Below, piece by piece: positions 1-9,300 of a stretch of 50,512 nucleotides of DNA; position 1 is the stretch's first letter, and each line of letters opens with the position of its first letter. The DNA lies in NCBI RefSeq assembly GCF_014174305.1, contig NZ_JABEQH010000024.1, forward strand, positions 1 to 50,512, given 5' to 3'. Below the pieces are notes generated by a model. It was given only the letters and a program-made list of their open reading frames with translations, was not told the DNA's origin and did not search any database. The position numbers and the translations under genes were made by a program. The stretch is from Gluconacetobacter johannae (lineage in GTDB: Bacteria > Pseudomonadota > Alphaproteobacteria > Acetobacterales > Acetobacteraceae).

Positions 1-188
1 TTGCCCGCCGCGTCGATCCGCGCCGACATCCCGGCCTCGCGCATCCATGCCGCCAGCCGGTCCAGCGTCGCGCCATGGCCCGCGCCCAGATAGGGCCGGA
101 ACAGCAGCCCCAGCTCGTCCGAATAGGGCGCCGCGCCCAGTTCGTCGCACCGCGCCACCGCGCGCGCCCCCGATGGCGACGTCACCAT
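1..188 (-). CDS. Allantoate amidohydrolase / N-carbamoyl-amino-acid hydrolase family (M20), 5' part only
   Basis: The gene runs off the left edge, so only about 62 N-terminal codons are visible. They read MVTSPSGARAVARCDELG, then PYSDELGLLFRPYL, then AAWMREAGMSARIDAAGN. The pattern RCDxL, a short acidic stretch, LxRxYL, then WMxxAGMxxxxDAAGN is characteristic of the N-terminus of Zn-dependent M20 amidohydrolases that split allantoate, ureidoglycine or N-carbamoyl amino acids. The ATG at 188 has GAGG about nine bases upstream. The catalytic metal ligands lie outside the window, so substrate cannot be judged from this fragment. Context favours ureide catabolism, because an Ldh2-type dehydrogenase (the family of ureidoglycolate dehydrogenase) and a shared operator sequence lie nearby. 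The family call is firm; allantoate as substrate is inference. Confidence 0.75.
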   Translation of the reverse strand, partial: MVTSPSGARAVARCDELGAAPYSDELGLLFRPYLGAGHGATLDRLAAWMREAGMSARIDAAG

Positions 189-267
189 GCCGCCACCGCC
201 TCATGTTCAGGACGATCCGAAGAACATCTCACGACGACATCGACTCCTCAGACGGCGATGCGGGATT

Positions 268-297
268 CTTGTATACAAGATAATTTTTGTATACAAG
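268..297. promoter_or_regulatory. Two tandem GntR-type operators in front of the amidohydrolase gene
   Basis: The perfect palindrome CTTGTATACAAG sits at 268-279, and its ten-base core TTGTATACAA is repeated at 287-296. The centres are 18 bp apart, close to two helical turns. They lie 80-110 bp upstream of the amidohydrolase start, between it and the GntR gene. The TTGTATACAA form is the type of site bound by FCD-subfamily GntR regulators. A one-mismatch copy lies in front of the divergent TonB receptor gene at 1327-1336. Confidence 0.7.
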
Positions 298-353
298 ATG
301 ACACGGAAAACAACCGCAATCCGCGCGCCAGGCCGCGCGCCAAGGGCGGCGGG

Positions 354-1052
354 TCAATCGGCCGATCCCTGGAGGGCCGCCTTCAGATGGTTCAGCCGGC
401 TGGACACGCTGCGATAGTTCAAGGCCTTCTCGACATGCCGCAGGTGGACGTCCATCAGGCGCGCGGCCTCGGTCGTATCCCCTGTCTCCAGCGCGTCGAT
501 GATCCCGCCATGCTCGCCACAGGATTCGTGCGCGTCGTGCGAGGACTGATACAGGGCCGCGATCAGCACCGTCCGCGTCGTGAGGTCCTGCAACAGGGAC
601 GCCAGAACCGGGTTGCCCAGCGTTTCCGCAAGGCAGACGTGGAAATGGCCCAGGAGATAGCTGCGCTCCGCCCGGTCGCCACCGGCGATGGCCTTCTGCT
701 CGGCACGCACATGCTCGCGCAATGCCCGGATCATTCCGGCGTCCGCCCTGCCGATGGTGACCAGCATGCCGACTTCCAGCGCGCGCCGGGCGTCGATCGT
801 GTGGCGCGCCTCCTCGACCGACGGCTCCACCACGAACCAGCCGCGACGCGCGGACACTTCCACGATCCCGCGCGCCTGAAGACGCATCATCGCCTCCCGC
901 ACCAGGGTACGAGACACCCCGAATATCTCGGCCAGTTCCTTTTCGCCCAGGCGTTCCCCCGGCGCGATACGCCCCGAGAGCGCCGCATGGATGATGCGGT
1001 CCTCGATCAGGTGAGGATTCTTGTGTGCATCGTTGGCATCGGGGTCTCGCAT
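354..1052 (-). CDS. GntR-family transcriptional regulator, FCD (FadR) subfamily
   Basis: The 232-residue protein has an N-terminal winged helix (about residues 15-75: LIEDRIIHAALSGRIAPGER, then EKELAEIFGVSRTLVREAMM and the wing RGIVEVSARRGWFV). An all-helical FCD ligand domain follows (about 90-215), with the usual metal-ligand histidines placed as in HFHVCLAE and the late MDVHLRHVE. Length fits the family. I chose the ATG at 1052; the frame stays open upstream to 1169, but that extension has no family resemblance. The start codon lies inside a degenerate copy of the operator (1046-1057), which suggests autorepression. The regulator probably responds to an intermediate of the flanking pathway and controls both the amidohydrolase and the receptor-symporter-dehydrogenase unit. 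Confidence 0.88.
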   Translation of the reverse strand: MRDPDANDAHKNPHLIEDRIIHAALSGRIAPGERLGEKELAEIFGVSRTLVREAMMRLQARGIVEVSARRGWFVVEPSVEEARHTIDARRALEVGMLVTIGRADAGMIRALREHVRAEQKAIAGGDRAERSYLLGHFHVCLAETLGNPVLASLLQDLTTRTVLIAALYQSSHDAHESCGEHGGIIDALETGDTTEAARLMDVHLRHVEKALNYRSVSSRLNHLKAALQGSAD

Positions 1053-1483
1053 ACAAGGAATATGAGCAAGCGCGCCGCGTTCCGCAATGACCATCACATC
1101 CGGCGGCAAACGTCTCTTTGGCCGATGGTGGGCTATTTTTTGTTCGTTTGCACAACATGGTGCCCACAACTTAGGCCACCCTGTCAGGAATCCGGTCCGG
1201 ATGGGGTGCTGCGACCTCCATTTAGTCCATATTTATCAATATATTATGATGTCGTTATAAATTTTTTGTAATTTTATCGGAAGACTGCACTTTTCAAGAG
1301 CGATTCGATCTATCTTGTCTTATATCTTGTATGCAACAAGACGACGAATATCGCGGCCGATTTGTAGACCATTCTGAACCATCACTCACCGGGACCGTGC
1401 CGGCCTGCCAGCATCGCCCGACAGGATACGGCGCTGCAAAGTCGTTCTTTGTGATATTACGCAATAGACAAGGTGAAACAGAC
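1053..1483. promoter_or_regulatory. Divergent intergenic region between the GntR gene and the TonB receptor
   Basis: No gene is seen in these 431 bases. The stretch 1221-1280 is strongly AT-rich compared with its surroundings and is the likely promoter area. At 1327-1336 lies TTGTATGCAA, one mismatch from the palindrome seen twice at 268-297, which marks a probable GntR operator for the receptor gene. A start codon just downstream (ATG at 1332) is out of place for a signal peptide and was not used. Confidence 0.55.
1327..1336. promoter_or_regulatory. Candidate GntR operator for the TonB receptor operon
   Basis: TTGTATGCAA differs by one base from the TTGTATACAA core at 269-278 and 287-296. 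It lies about 150 bp upstream of the receptor start codon. The shared word on both sides of the regulator gene is seen directly; binding by the neighbouring GntR protein is inference. Confidence 0.55.
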
Positions 1484-3817
1484 ATGTTCCGTCCACGGCG
1501 CCCCGGGCCTTCATTCCGGCAACAGGCTGTCATGACCAGTATTCTGGCAAGCGTTCTTTTGCCATTACCTGCCCTGGCGGACGCCGGAGGGACGTCGTTA
1601 CAGTCCGCACAGGCCGGCGCGCCGTCACGCCCCGCGCACGCGGCACCCCACCCTGCCCGCTCGTCGGAAGGCGAAGCCGTCATGGTCTCGGCGCGGCGCG
1701 GCGCGACCGGCGCGGGCCAGCACAACGCCCATTCGGAAACGGTGATTACCCGCCAGGACCTGGTCAACCGCAACATTCGCACCATGACCGACATCCAGCG
1801 CGTCGCACCGAACCTCAGCATCCAGCCCTCCTTCGGCTCGGGCGCCCTGAACTTCACCCTGCGCGGCGTGGGCCTGATGGACTTCACGCAGAACAACACC
1901 CCCTCGACCATGCCCTATCTCGACGGCGTGGCCCTGCCCGTCTCGATCATGACGACCGGCATGATGTTCGACCTGGACGATATCTCCATCGCCCCCGGAC
2001 CGTCCGGCTATACGCATGGCCAGGCGACGACGGGCGGCGAAATCGACTTCCACACCGCCGACCCGACGCCCCAGTTCCATGCCGGCCTGACCGAGGACAT
2101 CGCCAGCTACGGCCGCAACCGCGTCGAAGGCTATGTCTCGGGGCCGCTGTCGAAATCCGTCTCGTTCCGTATTGCCGGCCAGTCCATGACCGGCGGCGGG
2201 TACCAGCATAATGCGGCCGGCCAGGGCTTCGGCAACGCCGACCTGGGCGCCTTGCGCGCCAAGCTGAAATGGGACATCGACAACACGTCCAACCTCGTCA
2301 TCGGCGGCCACTGGACAACCGACCAGTCCGAATATGCCTCGGGCCACAATCTCTACAATTCGTATCATGTACCGGTGACGCAGGACCTCTACCAGACCGA
2401 ATGGGGCCTCGACCCGCGGTTTGCGAAAATTCTCGGCATTGATGGCAGCAACACCAAGCCGCGCGAGGACAATCTGTTCTGGGGCGCCAACGTACGGTAC
2501 ACGAAGAATTTCGACTGGGGGCGGCTGTCGACGATCAGCGCCTACGAAATGGCCGACGAGCACGAACTGACGAACCAGACGGACTCGGTCGCGGCCTATG
2601 GCAACATGTTCCGCAACAACCAGACGAACGTGTTCTCGCAGGAAGTGAAGCTGGAATCCATCGACCCCAACGCACGCTTCCATTGGGAAGCCGGCATGTA
2701 TTACAGCCGTTCGCGCATGGCGCAGAATTTCTGGTACGATTCCTCCGATCGTCCCGGCACGACCCCGCTGAACGAGACGCGCTACCGCCAGAACCAGCAG
2801 GATTTCAACCAGTACGTGCAGCTTTCCTACCGGATCCTGCCCAAGCTACGCATCATCGGCGCGATCGAACATGAATCCGACGACCGCCAGATGCTGAACG
2901 TCACCAGCGCGAACTACAATCTGAACACCGGCGCCGTCATCGGCACGCCGACGAATTTCGGCAACAGCGGCGCGCTGACCAACCAGTTCGGCGGCCGTGT
3001 CGGCGCGCAGTACCAGTTCACGCACAACATCATGGGCTATGTGATGTTCAGCCGCGGCTTCAAGCCGGGCGGGTTCTCGGCCAACATCACCCAGCAGGCC
3101 GTGCAGCTTCGTCCGTTCAAGCCGGAACAGATCCTCACCTACGAGGGCGGCTTCAAGACCATGCTGTTCGACCGCCGTCTGCGCTTCAATGCCGCGGGGT
3201 TCTACTACGATTATCGCGACCAGCAGATTCTGGGCACGATCCTGGTCCCCCCCTTCGGCGTTCTGGGCGGTTATGTGAACGCCCCGCGCTCCTATATCTA
3301 CGGTGCGGAATTCGACGCCGAGGCCCATCCGTTCCGCGGCATGGTCCTGACGCAGAATTTCGGCTACCAGAACGGCGTCTACTCGCAGTTCCAGAGCCTC
3401 AACCGCTCGGCGACGACGGCGAATTTCGCGGCGACCGGCAACTGGCAGGCGATCAACACGAATTATAACGGCGTGAACATGGGCCTTGCCAACCTGACGC
3501 TGTCGGGGGCGGCGGCCTACACGTGGAACGTCTTCCGCGACTACCGGATGACCTTCGACGTGGATTACTCCTATCGCGGCCGCCAGACCCAGCCCCAATA
3601 TATCGGCCAGACGGGCATCTATCGTTCGCCGGCCTATTTCCTGGTCAACTCCTTCCTGACCTTCGCGGCGCCCCGGCAGCACTGGTCCGTCACCGTCTAT
3701 GGCCAGAACCTGGCCGACCGCCGCTACTGGCTTTCGTCCGGGACGCAGGCCACATTCTACGGCGTGATCCCCGGCCTGCCGCGCTTCGTCGGCGCGCGCA
3801 TGAACTTCACCTATTGA
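1484..3817 (+). CDS. TonB-dependent outer membrane receptor
   Basis: The 777-residue protein has a signal peptide (MFRPRRPGPSFRQQ, then a hydrophobic run ending in LPALADAGG). A plug domain with VITRQDLVNRNIRTMTDIQR and the NFTLRGVGL segment follows, then a long beta barrel ending in the aromatic terminus ARMNFTY typical of outer membrane proteins. The ATG at 1484 has AAGGTG eight bases upstream; an in-frame extension back to 1331 lacks a signal and is rejected. It is followed 58 bp later by a symporter gene and a dehydrogenase gene, so it probably imports the substrate (or a complex of it) for this pathway. The receptor lacks an STN domain, so it is a plain transporter and not a FecA-type signaller. 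The ligand is unknown. Confidence 0.9.
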   Translation: MFRPRRPGPSFRQQAVMTSILASVLLPLPALADAGGTSLQSAQAGAPSRPAHAAPHPARSSEGEAVMVSARRGATGAGQHNAHSETVITRQDLVNRNIRTMTDIQRVAPNLSIQPSFGSGALNFTLRGVGLMDFTQNNTPSTMPYLDGVALPVSIMTTGMMFDLDDISIAPGPSGYTHGQATTGGEIDFHTADPTPQFHAGLTEDIASYGRNRVEGYVSGPLSKSVSFRIAGQSMTGGGYQHNAAGQGFGNADLGALRAKLKWDIDNTSNLVIGGHWTTDQSEYASGHNLYNSYHVPVTQDLYQTEWGLDPRFAKILGIDGSNTKPREDNLFWGANVRYTKNFDWGRLSTISAYEMADEHELTNQTDSVAAYGNMFRNNQTNVFSQEVKLESIDPNARFHWEAGMYYSRSRMAQNFWYDSSDRPGTTPLNETRYRQNQQDFNQYVQLSYRILPKLRIIGAIEHESDDRQMLNVTSANYNLNTGAVIGTPTNFGNSGALTNQFGGRVGAQYQFTHNIMGYVMFSRGFKPGGFSANITQQAVQLRPFKPEQILTYEGGFKTMLFDRRLRFNAAGFYYDYRDQQILGTILVPPFGVLGGYVNAPRSYIYGAEFDAEAHPFRGMVLTQNFGYQNGVYSQFQSLNRSATTANFAATGNWQAINTNYNGVNMGLANLTLSGAAAYTWNVFRDYRMTFDVDYSYRGRQTQPQYIGQTGIYRSPAYFLVNSFLTFAAPRQHWSVTVYGQNLADRRYWLSSGTQATFYGVIPGLPRFVGARMNFTY

Positions 3818-3875
3818 TCGCGGACGGGTCGGGGGCGGAAGCCCTCGACCATGACACCCCTGCAAGGAGCCCCGG

Positions 3876-5168
3876 ATGAGTGAGTCGACCGTTTCCATGG
3901 TGCATGTCGGCAGGCCGAACCGCCCCGGCATGTTCCTGCAAGTCGTCATCGCCAGTCTCCTGGGCGTCGCGCTGGGGCTTTTCGCGCCGGATCTGGCCGT
4001 GGAAACGCGCTGGACCACCGACCTCTTTCTGCGCCTGATCGTCATGGCGGTCGGGCCGCTGCTGTTCTGCATCGTCGTGATGGGGATCGTCGGCGCCGGG
4101 TCGCTGCGTACCGTCGGCCGGCTCGGCGCCAAGGCGCTGCTTTATTTCGAGGCGATGACCACGCTGGTGCTCGTCCTCTCGGTGGTCATCGCGCTGGTCG
4201 TCAGGCCGGGCAGCGGCATCGTGTTCGTGGCGGCGCCCGACGATGCGCGCATGATCTCGTCATACGCCCACGACGCCCATCTGCTGCATCAGGGGGGGGT
4301 CATGTCCTTCCTTCTGTCGCTCATTCCCCGCTCGCCGGCTGACGCCTTTGCCCAGGGCAATGTGTTGCAGATCCTGTTCTTCGCGATCCTGTTCGGCTGC
4401 TGCATGAGCCAGATCGGCGAGGCCGGCGCGCCGATCGTCCGGCTGGTCGACGCCTTGTCCACGCTGTTCTCGCGCATGATGCGATTCATCATCGCGCTGG
4501 CGCCGCTCGGCGTCTTCGGCGCCATGGCCACGACCACGGCGCGCTACGGCCTGAACGCGATCGGGCATCTGGCTGCCTTCGTCGCCCTGTATTTCCTGGT
4601 GATCGCCCTGTTCATGATCGGCGGCCTGGGGGCGTGCCTGCGTCTGTCCGGCGTCAGCCCCCTGGGGTTCCTGCGCTACTTCCGCGAGGAACTGGCGATC
4701 ACGTTCGCGACCACCGCCTCCGACTCCGTGCTGCCCAGCGTCATGGCCAAGCTGGAGCATATGGGGGTGGACCGCCAGGTGGTGGGGCTGGTGGTGCCGG
4801 CGGGCTATTCCTTCAACCTGGACGCCCTGTCGATCTATCTCGGCCTGGCCGTCATCTTCCTTGCCCAGGCCACAGGCACGCATCTGAGCGTCTGGCAGAT
4901 CTTCATCATGCTGGCGACCGCCCTGGTGACCTCGAAGGGCGCGCATGGCGTGCCGGGCATCGCCATCGTCGTGCTCGCGGCCACGCTCGCCGCCATTCCC
5001 TCGATCCCGGCGGCCAGCCTCGTGATGCTGCTGGCGGTGGACTGGTTCGTCGGCATCGCGCGCGCGGTCGGCAACCTGGCGGGGAATTGCGTGGCGCCGG
5101 TGGTGATCGGCGCATGGGAAGGGCGGCTGGACCGGAAGCGGGCGGCGGACGTGCTGGGTGGGTCATGA
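3876..5168 (+). CDS. Dicarboxylate/amino acid:cation symporter (DctA/GltP type, DAACS family)
   Basis: The 430-residue inner-membrane protein has the length and layout of the DAACS family. N-terminal helices (FLQVVIASLLGVALGLF) are followed by the segment LRLIVMAVGPLLFCIVVMGI, which corresponds to the family's MxxxPLxF region. A serine/threonine-rich stretch TFATTASDSVLPSVM resembles hairpin 1, then come PAGYSFNLDALSIYLGLA and KGAHGVPGIAIVVLAATL. The NLD motif and the SKGAHGVPG hairpin are family signatures for substrate and Na+/H+ binding. It is coupled to the next gene by an ATGA overlap, so transporter and dehydrogenase are made together. The likely substrate is a small carboxylate that the downstream enzyme oxidises or reduces. 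C4-dicarboxylate specificity is not proven by sequence. Confidence 0.88.
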   Translation: MSESTVSMVHVGRPNRPGMFLQVVIASLLGVALGLFAPDLAVETRWTTDLFLRLIVMAVGPLLFCIVVMGIVGAGSLRTVGRLGAKALLYFEAMTTLVLVLSVVIALVVRPGSGIVFVAAPDDARMISSYAHDAHLLHQGGVMSFLLSLIPRSPADAFAQGNVLQILFFAILFGCCMSQIGEAGAPIVRLVDALSTLFSRMMRFIIALAPLGVFGAMATTTARYGLNAIGHLAAFVALYFLVIALFMIGGLGACLRLSGVSPLGFLRYFREELAITFATTASDSVLPSVMAKLEHMGVDRQVVGLVVPAGYSFNLDALSIYLGLAVIFLAQATGTHLSVWQIFIMLATALVTSKGAHGVPGIAIVVLAATLAAIPSIPAASLVMLLAVDWFVGIARAVGNLAGNCVAPVVIGAWEGRLDRKRAADVLGGS

Positions 5169-6196
5169 CAGGGATGTTTTTGGTCGATGCCGACACCCTG
5201 GCGGCGCGCGTGACGGCGGCGTTGCGGGCGGCTGGCGCCTCGGCCGAGTCCACCGCCGCCACGACCGAGGCGCTGATGCATGCCTCGCGGACCGGGATCG
5301 ACAGCCATGGGGTCAGGCTGGCCGCGCATTACGCCACGATGCTGCGGCATGGCCGGCTGAACCCTGATCCCGCCCTGACCGTCCGGCGCACGGCGGCGGC
5401 CACCGCCGTCCTGGATGCCGATGACGGGCTGGGCCATTACGCGTGCGACCGGGCCATGGACCTGGCCATCGACATGGCGTCGGAGGCGGGACTGGGCGCG
5501 GTCGGCATCCTCCGCTCGTCGCATTGCGGGGCGGCGGGCGCCTATGCCCTGAAGGCCGCCGAGGCCGGGATGATCGGCATCGTGACAAGCAATTCCGACG
5601 CCAACGTGGCGCCCTTCGCGGGGGCCGTTCCGTTCCACGGCACCAACCCCATCGCCATGGCGGCCCCCGTCGTCGGGCAGCAGCCCTGGCTGCTGGACCT
5701 CGCGACCTCGTCGATTCCCTTCAACCGCGTCCGGCTCTACCGGTCATTGGACCGCCCGCTGCCCGCCGGGGTGGCGGCGGACGCGCAGGGCCGCGCGACG
5801 ACGGACGCGCACGCCGCGGAGATGCTGCTGCCGCTGGGCGGCCTGGACTACGGATTCAAGGGGGCGGGCCTTGCCGGGTTGGTGACCATCCTCTCGGCCG
5901 TCCTGACCGGGGCGACGACCGACCCGCACATGATCCCCATGACCGAAACGGACGACCGCGGCACGGCGCGCAATGTGGGGCAGTTCTGCCTGGCCATCGA
6001 CCCGGCGCGCTTCGTGGGCAAGCCCGCCTACGATGCGGCGATGGCCGGTTATCTGGGCCGGCTCCGCCAGGTCCCGCCCACGCCCGGCGGCGGCCCCGTC
6101 ATGGCCCCAGGCGACCGCGAATGGGAGACAGCCCGGCGCCGGGCCGGGGACGGGATTCCGATCGACCCCGACACGCGCCGTTTCCTCGGACTTTAA
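5165..6196 (+). CDS. Malate/L-lactate dehydrogenase family oxidoreductase (Ldh2; ureidoglycolate dehydrogenase-like)
   Basis: The 343-residue protein belongs to the Ldh2 NAD(P)H-dependent family, which includes AllD (ureidoglycolate dehydrogenase), malate, sulfolactate and 2,3-diketogulonate dehydrogenases. Family features are the early catalytic IDSHGVRLAAHY, SSHCGAAGAYALKAAE, SNSDANVAPFAGAVPFHGTN and the later DYGFKGAGLAGLV. The start ATG at 5165 overlaps the symporter stop as ATGA. Because an allantoate-type amidohydrolase sits on the other side of the shared regulator, oxidation of ureidoglycolate to oxalurate is an attractive role. Sulfolactate or malate oxidation remains possible. The family call is firm and the substrate is inference. 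Confidence 0.85.
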   Translation: MTGMFLVDADTLAARVTAALRAAGASAESTAATTEALMHASRTGIDSHGVRLAAHYATMLRHGRLNPDPALTVRRTAAATAVLDADDGLGHYACDRAMDLAIDMASEAGLGAVGILRSSHCGAAGAYALKAAEAGMIGIVTSNSDANVAPFAGAVPFHGTNPIAMAAPVVGQQPWLLDLATSSIPFNRVRLYRSLDRPLPAGVAADAQGRATTDAHAAEMLLPLGGLDYGFKGAGLAGLVTILSAVLTGATTDPHMIPMTETDDRGTARNVGQFCLAIDPARFVGKPAYDAAMAGYLGRLRQVPPTPGGGPVMAPGDREWETARRRAGDGIPIDPDTRRFLGL

Positions 6197-6233
6197 TGCC
6201 AACTTTCCGCAAGACTGACGCATGAGATGTCCC

Positions 6234-6325
6234 CGCCAAGGGCGTTGCCCTTTGGAAACCCATTCGTTATCAAATGATTGGGGTGCAGGGCCCCAGGCCC
6301 TGTCGGGTCCAGGGCAGAGCCCTGG
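6234..6325. repeat. Cluster of three GC-rich hairpins, probable dispersed intergenic repeat
   Basis: Three inverted repeats are packed between the convergent dehydrogenase and diguanylate cyclase genes. They are CCAAGGGC-gtt-GCCCTTTGG near 6235-6255, CAGGGCC-cca-GGCCCTG at 6286-6302, and CCAGGGC-aga-GCCCTGG at 6309-6325. The wording is like the dispersed hairpin repeats common between genes in Acetobacteraceae and other alphaproteobacteria. It may also act as a two-way terminator, though no T-run follows. Confidence 0.5.
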
Positions 6326-6363
6326 TTAGACGTCAATCTCAAGACAGGTTGGTATAACCCGCG

Positions 6364-9300
6364 TCAATCCTCCGCACACACCTTGTCCCGCCCGGTGTTC
6401 TTGGCCTGATAAAGCGCGGCGTCCGCCCGTTGCAGGAGCACCGCCGCCGTCGTCTCGCCGGGGCGCGGGGTGACGAGCCCGGCGCTGAATGTCACCGGCA
6501 GGGCAAGCGCCCCACCCCAATCCGCTTTCGCATGGAAGGCGGCGCGCAGGCGCCGGCAGGTCTCCTCGCCTTCCGGCAGCGACGTTGCGGGCATCAGGAT
6601 CGCGAATTCCTCGCCCCCGATGCGCGCCACGGTGTCGGACGCGCGCACGCCCTCGCGCAGGACCGCCCCGACCTCGCGCAGCACCTGGTCGCCCGCGGCG
6701 TGGGAATGACGATCGTTGATCGCCTTGAAATGATCGACGTCGATCAGCGCCAGACAGAAGCCCGGGCCCCCGGCCGCCGTCGCGTCCACGGCAAGGGCAA
6801 GGGCAAGCGCGAGCCGTTCATCGAAGGCCCGGCGATTGAGCAGACTGGTCAGGGAATCTTCCCTGGCCTGCCGTGTCGCGACATCCGCCTGCTGGCGCAG
6901 GCGTTCGAGCAGAAGGGTCTTGTCATGATCGGCGGCCTGCAGTTGCTCGGCCGTCCGCCTGAGCTCGCGCGTGCGCTCCCCGATAATGCGCGAGAGGCGC
7001 CGGGACTGGCGGCGATAATAATGGGCGATGCCGAGGTAGATCGCGACCAGCATCAGGCCGGCCACCGCGGCCGCGCCGATCCAGACGTCCCGGCGCTGCC
7101 ACCAGCGGGGATCCACGACCAGCGGCAAGGCGACATCGCGCGTGGACCACGCGCCCCCCGGATGCGCGGCGGATACGCGCAATGTGTATCGGCCGGGCGG
7201 CAGGCCCACGAGATGGATGTTGCGCGTGTTTCCCTGGAGGCTCCATCCGGCGCTCAGCCCGTCGAGTTTCGTCCGGTAGACGATCCGGTCGGGAAACAGG
7301 TAGCTCAGGGCGACATATCGGACCGACAGGCCATGGCCCGCCGGGACGTGGATGGCCGAGCCGTCGAAAGGCTGGCGGATCTCGGCCCCGTCGCGTTCGA
7401 TCGAACTGACCGCGACGGGCGGCGGCGGCGGCCGCGTGACGAAGGCATCGAACTGCGCGGGATCGACATGCGCGACCCCGATTGCGGTGGCGATCCAGAT
7501 GGTGCCGTCACGGCGCATGATCGCCGAAGGCGACGCGCTTCCGTTCGCCTGGCTGCTGAGGAGGCCGTCGGCTTCGTCGAAATGCAGCACGGACAGGCGT
7601 TGCGACCGCCCGTCCGCCACGGCCTCAAGCTCGGACAGCGCCACGCGCAGCACGCCGCGATTGCTCGTCAGCCAGACATGGTCCTGCCGGTCGGGGATCA
7701 TGGCGAAGATCGAATCGACGGGCAGGCCCTGCTCGCGCGCGACCTGCGTGATCGTCCCGTCGCGATCCCGGTAGATGCCCCGGTCGCTGGCCATCCAGAT
7801 ATCCCGGCCGATGGGCGTGAAGCCGAAGATGGTGTGCGCCCCTTGCGCGGAGCCGAAGCGGATGGCCTGGATGTGCGATCCGTGCCGCCGGCGCACGCCG
7901 TCGAGCGTGCCGATCCACAGGTCGTCGCCACGCGCCATCAGCGTGGTGATGAGGCCGTGCGGTGCATCGGGGCCGTCGAGCGGATGCAGAACGCCATCCT
8001 CGACGCGGAAGACGCCGTGCTGCGTGCCGATCCAGACCTGGCCGTCCTCCCCGGCGCTGAGCGCCCGGATATTGCCGGCCGGCAACCCGTTCGCCGTGCC
8101 GAAGTGGCGGAAGGACCCGTCGGGCAGGCGTTCGTATAGCCCGTCCGAGTAGGTGCCGATCCAGAGCGTGCCGCCCGTGTCCTCCACAAGGCTGAGAACA
8201 GCGGGCTGGCGATCGTGCTCGGTGGAGAGGGGAACGGGAACGACGGCGCCATCGCGCTCCACCCGCGACAGGCCGGCATCCGTTCCCACCCACAGCCGGC
8301 TGTCGCGGTCTTCCAGTGTGACCCGCGTGAAATCGTCGGGGAGGCCGTCCCGGCGGCTCAGCGTGGTGAACAGGGCCTCGCGCAGGCGGTACAGCCCCCC
8401 GTTGGAACCGATCCAGATGCTGCCCTCGGTATCCTCCATGAGGCAGAGAATGCGGCCGGAGGCGGGCGCCATGTAGTCGGGCAGGCGCTCGATGCCCGAG
8501 GCGGTGAGCCGGATCAGCCCATGGTCCTCGGTGCCGGCCCACAGCGCGCCATGGCGGTCCTGCACCAGCGCGGTGATCCGGCCGATGCCGTGCAGGTCGT
8601 ACTGCAGGGCCGCGCCTGCCTCTCCGATACGGTAGATACGGCTGCCCGCGACGATCCAGAACGTCCCGTCCGGTCCCCGGTAGGGCCACGCCAGCCCGTG
8701 CGGCAATTGCCAGGCGGCCGGGGCGGTGTGGACCTGGCCATGGGCGTCCTGGACGACGATACCGTCATATGTCCCGAGCCAGAGCGCGCCGGTGCTGTCG
8801 AGCACCATCTGGCGATACAGGTTCAGAAGCGGCGATTTCGGGGGCGGCGCCACGTAATGGAAGGCGCCATCGGCGGTCATGGTGCCCAGGCCGTTGCCCT
8901 CGTAGAGCAGCCACAGTCGCCCGGTCGGGTCGATCCGCAGCGACTGGACGATGATGGAGGGGGCGTTCGCGGGGTGCGGCCACAGGCGCCAGCTTCCGTC
9001 GGCGGCGCGTCGGCCGATGTTGCCGCGTGAATCGCTGAACCACAGGGTGCCCGCCTGGTCCGCGACGATCGTGCCGATCCCGTTATCAAGCAGGGCCGGG
9101 CGGCTGCCACGGTCATGGACGGTGAATTCCATCCCGTCGTAGGACACGAGCCCTTCCCAGGTGGCGAACCAGAGCCGGCCATCCGGTGTCTGGGCAATGT
9201 CGCGGATCGAATTCTGCGGCAGGCCGTCACGGGTGGACCAATGGTCGATGACGTAATTGGCCAGCGGCGGCGGCGGCGAACCTGCCTGCGCGCCCGGCAC

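Noticed and set aside
75-1271. 398-codon open frame on the plus strand over the GntR gene
   Set aside because: It is antisense to a clear GntR/FCD protein and has no family resemblance; high GC keeps shadow frames open.
1625-2683. Long minus-strand frame within the first TonB receptor
   Set aside because: Opposite-strand shadow of a receptor with full plug and barrel.
6430-8139. 569-codon plus-strand frame over the diguanylate cyclase
   Set aside because: Arg/Gly/Asp-rich shadow without signal or domain; the minus-strand gene is certain.
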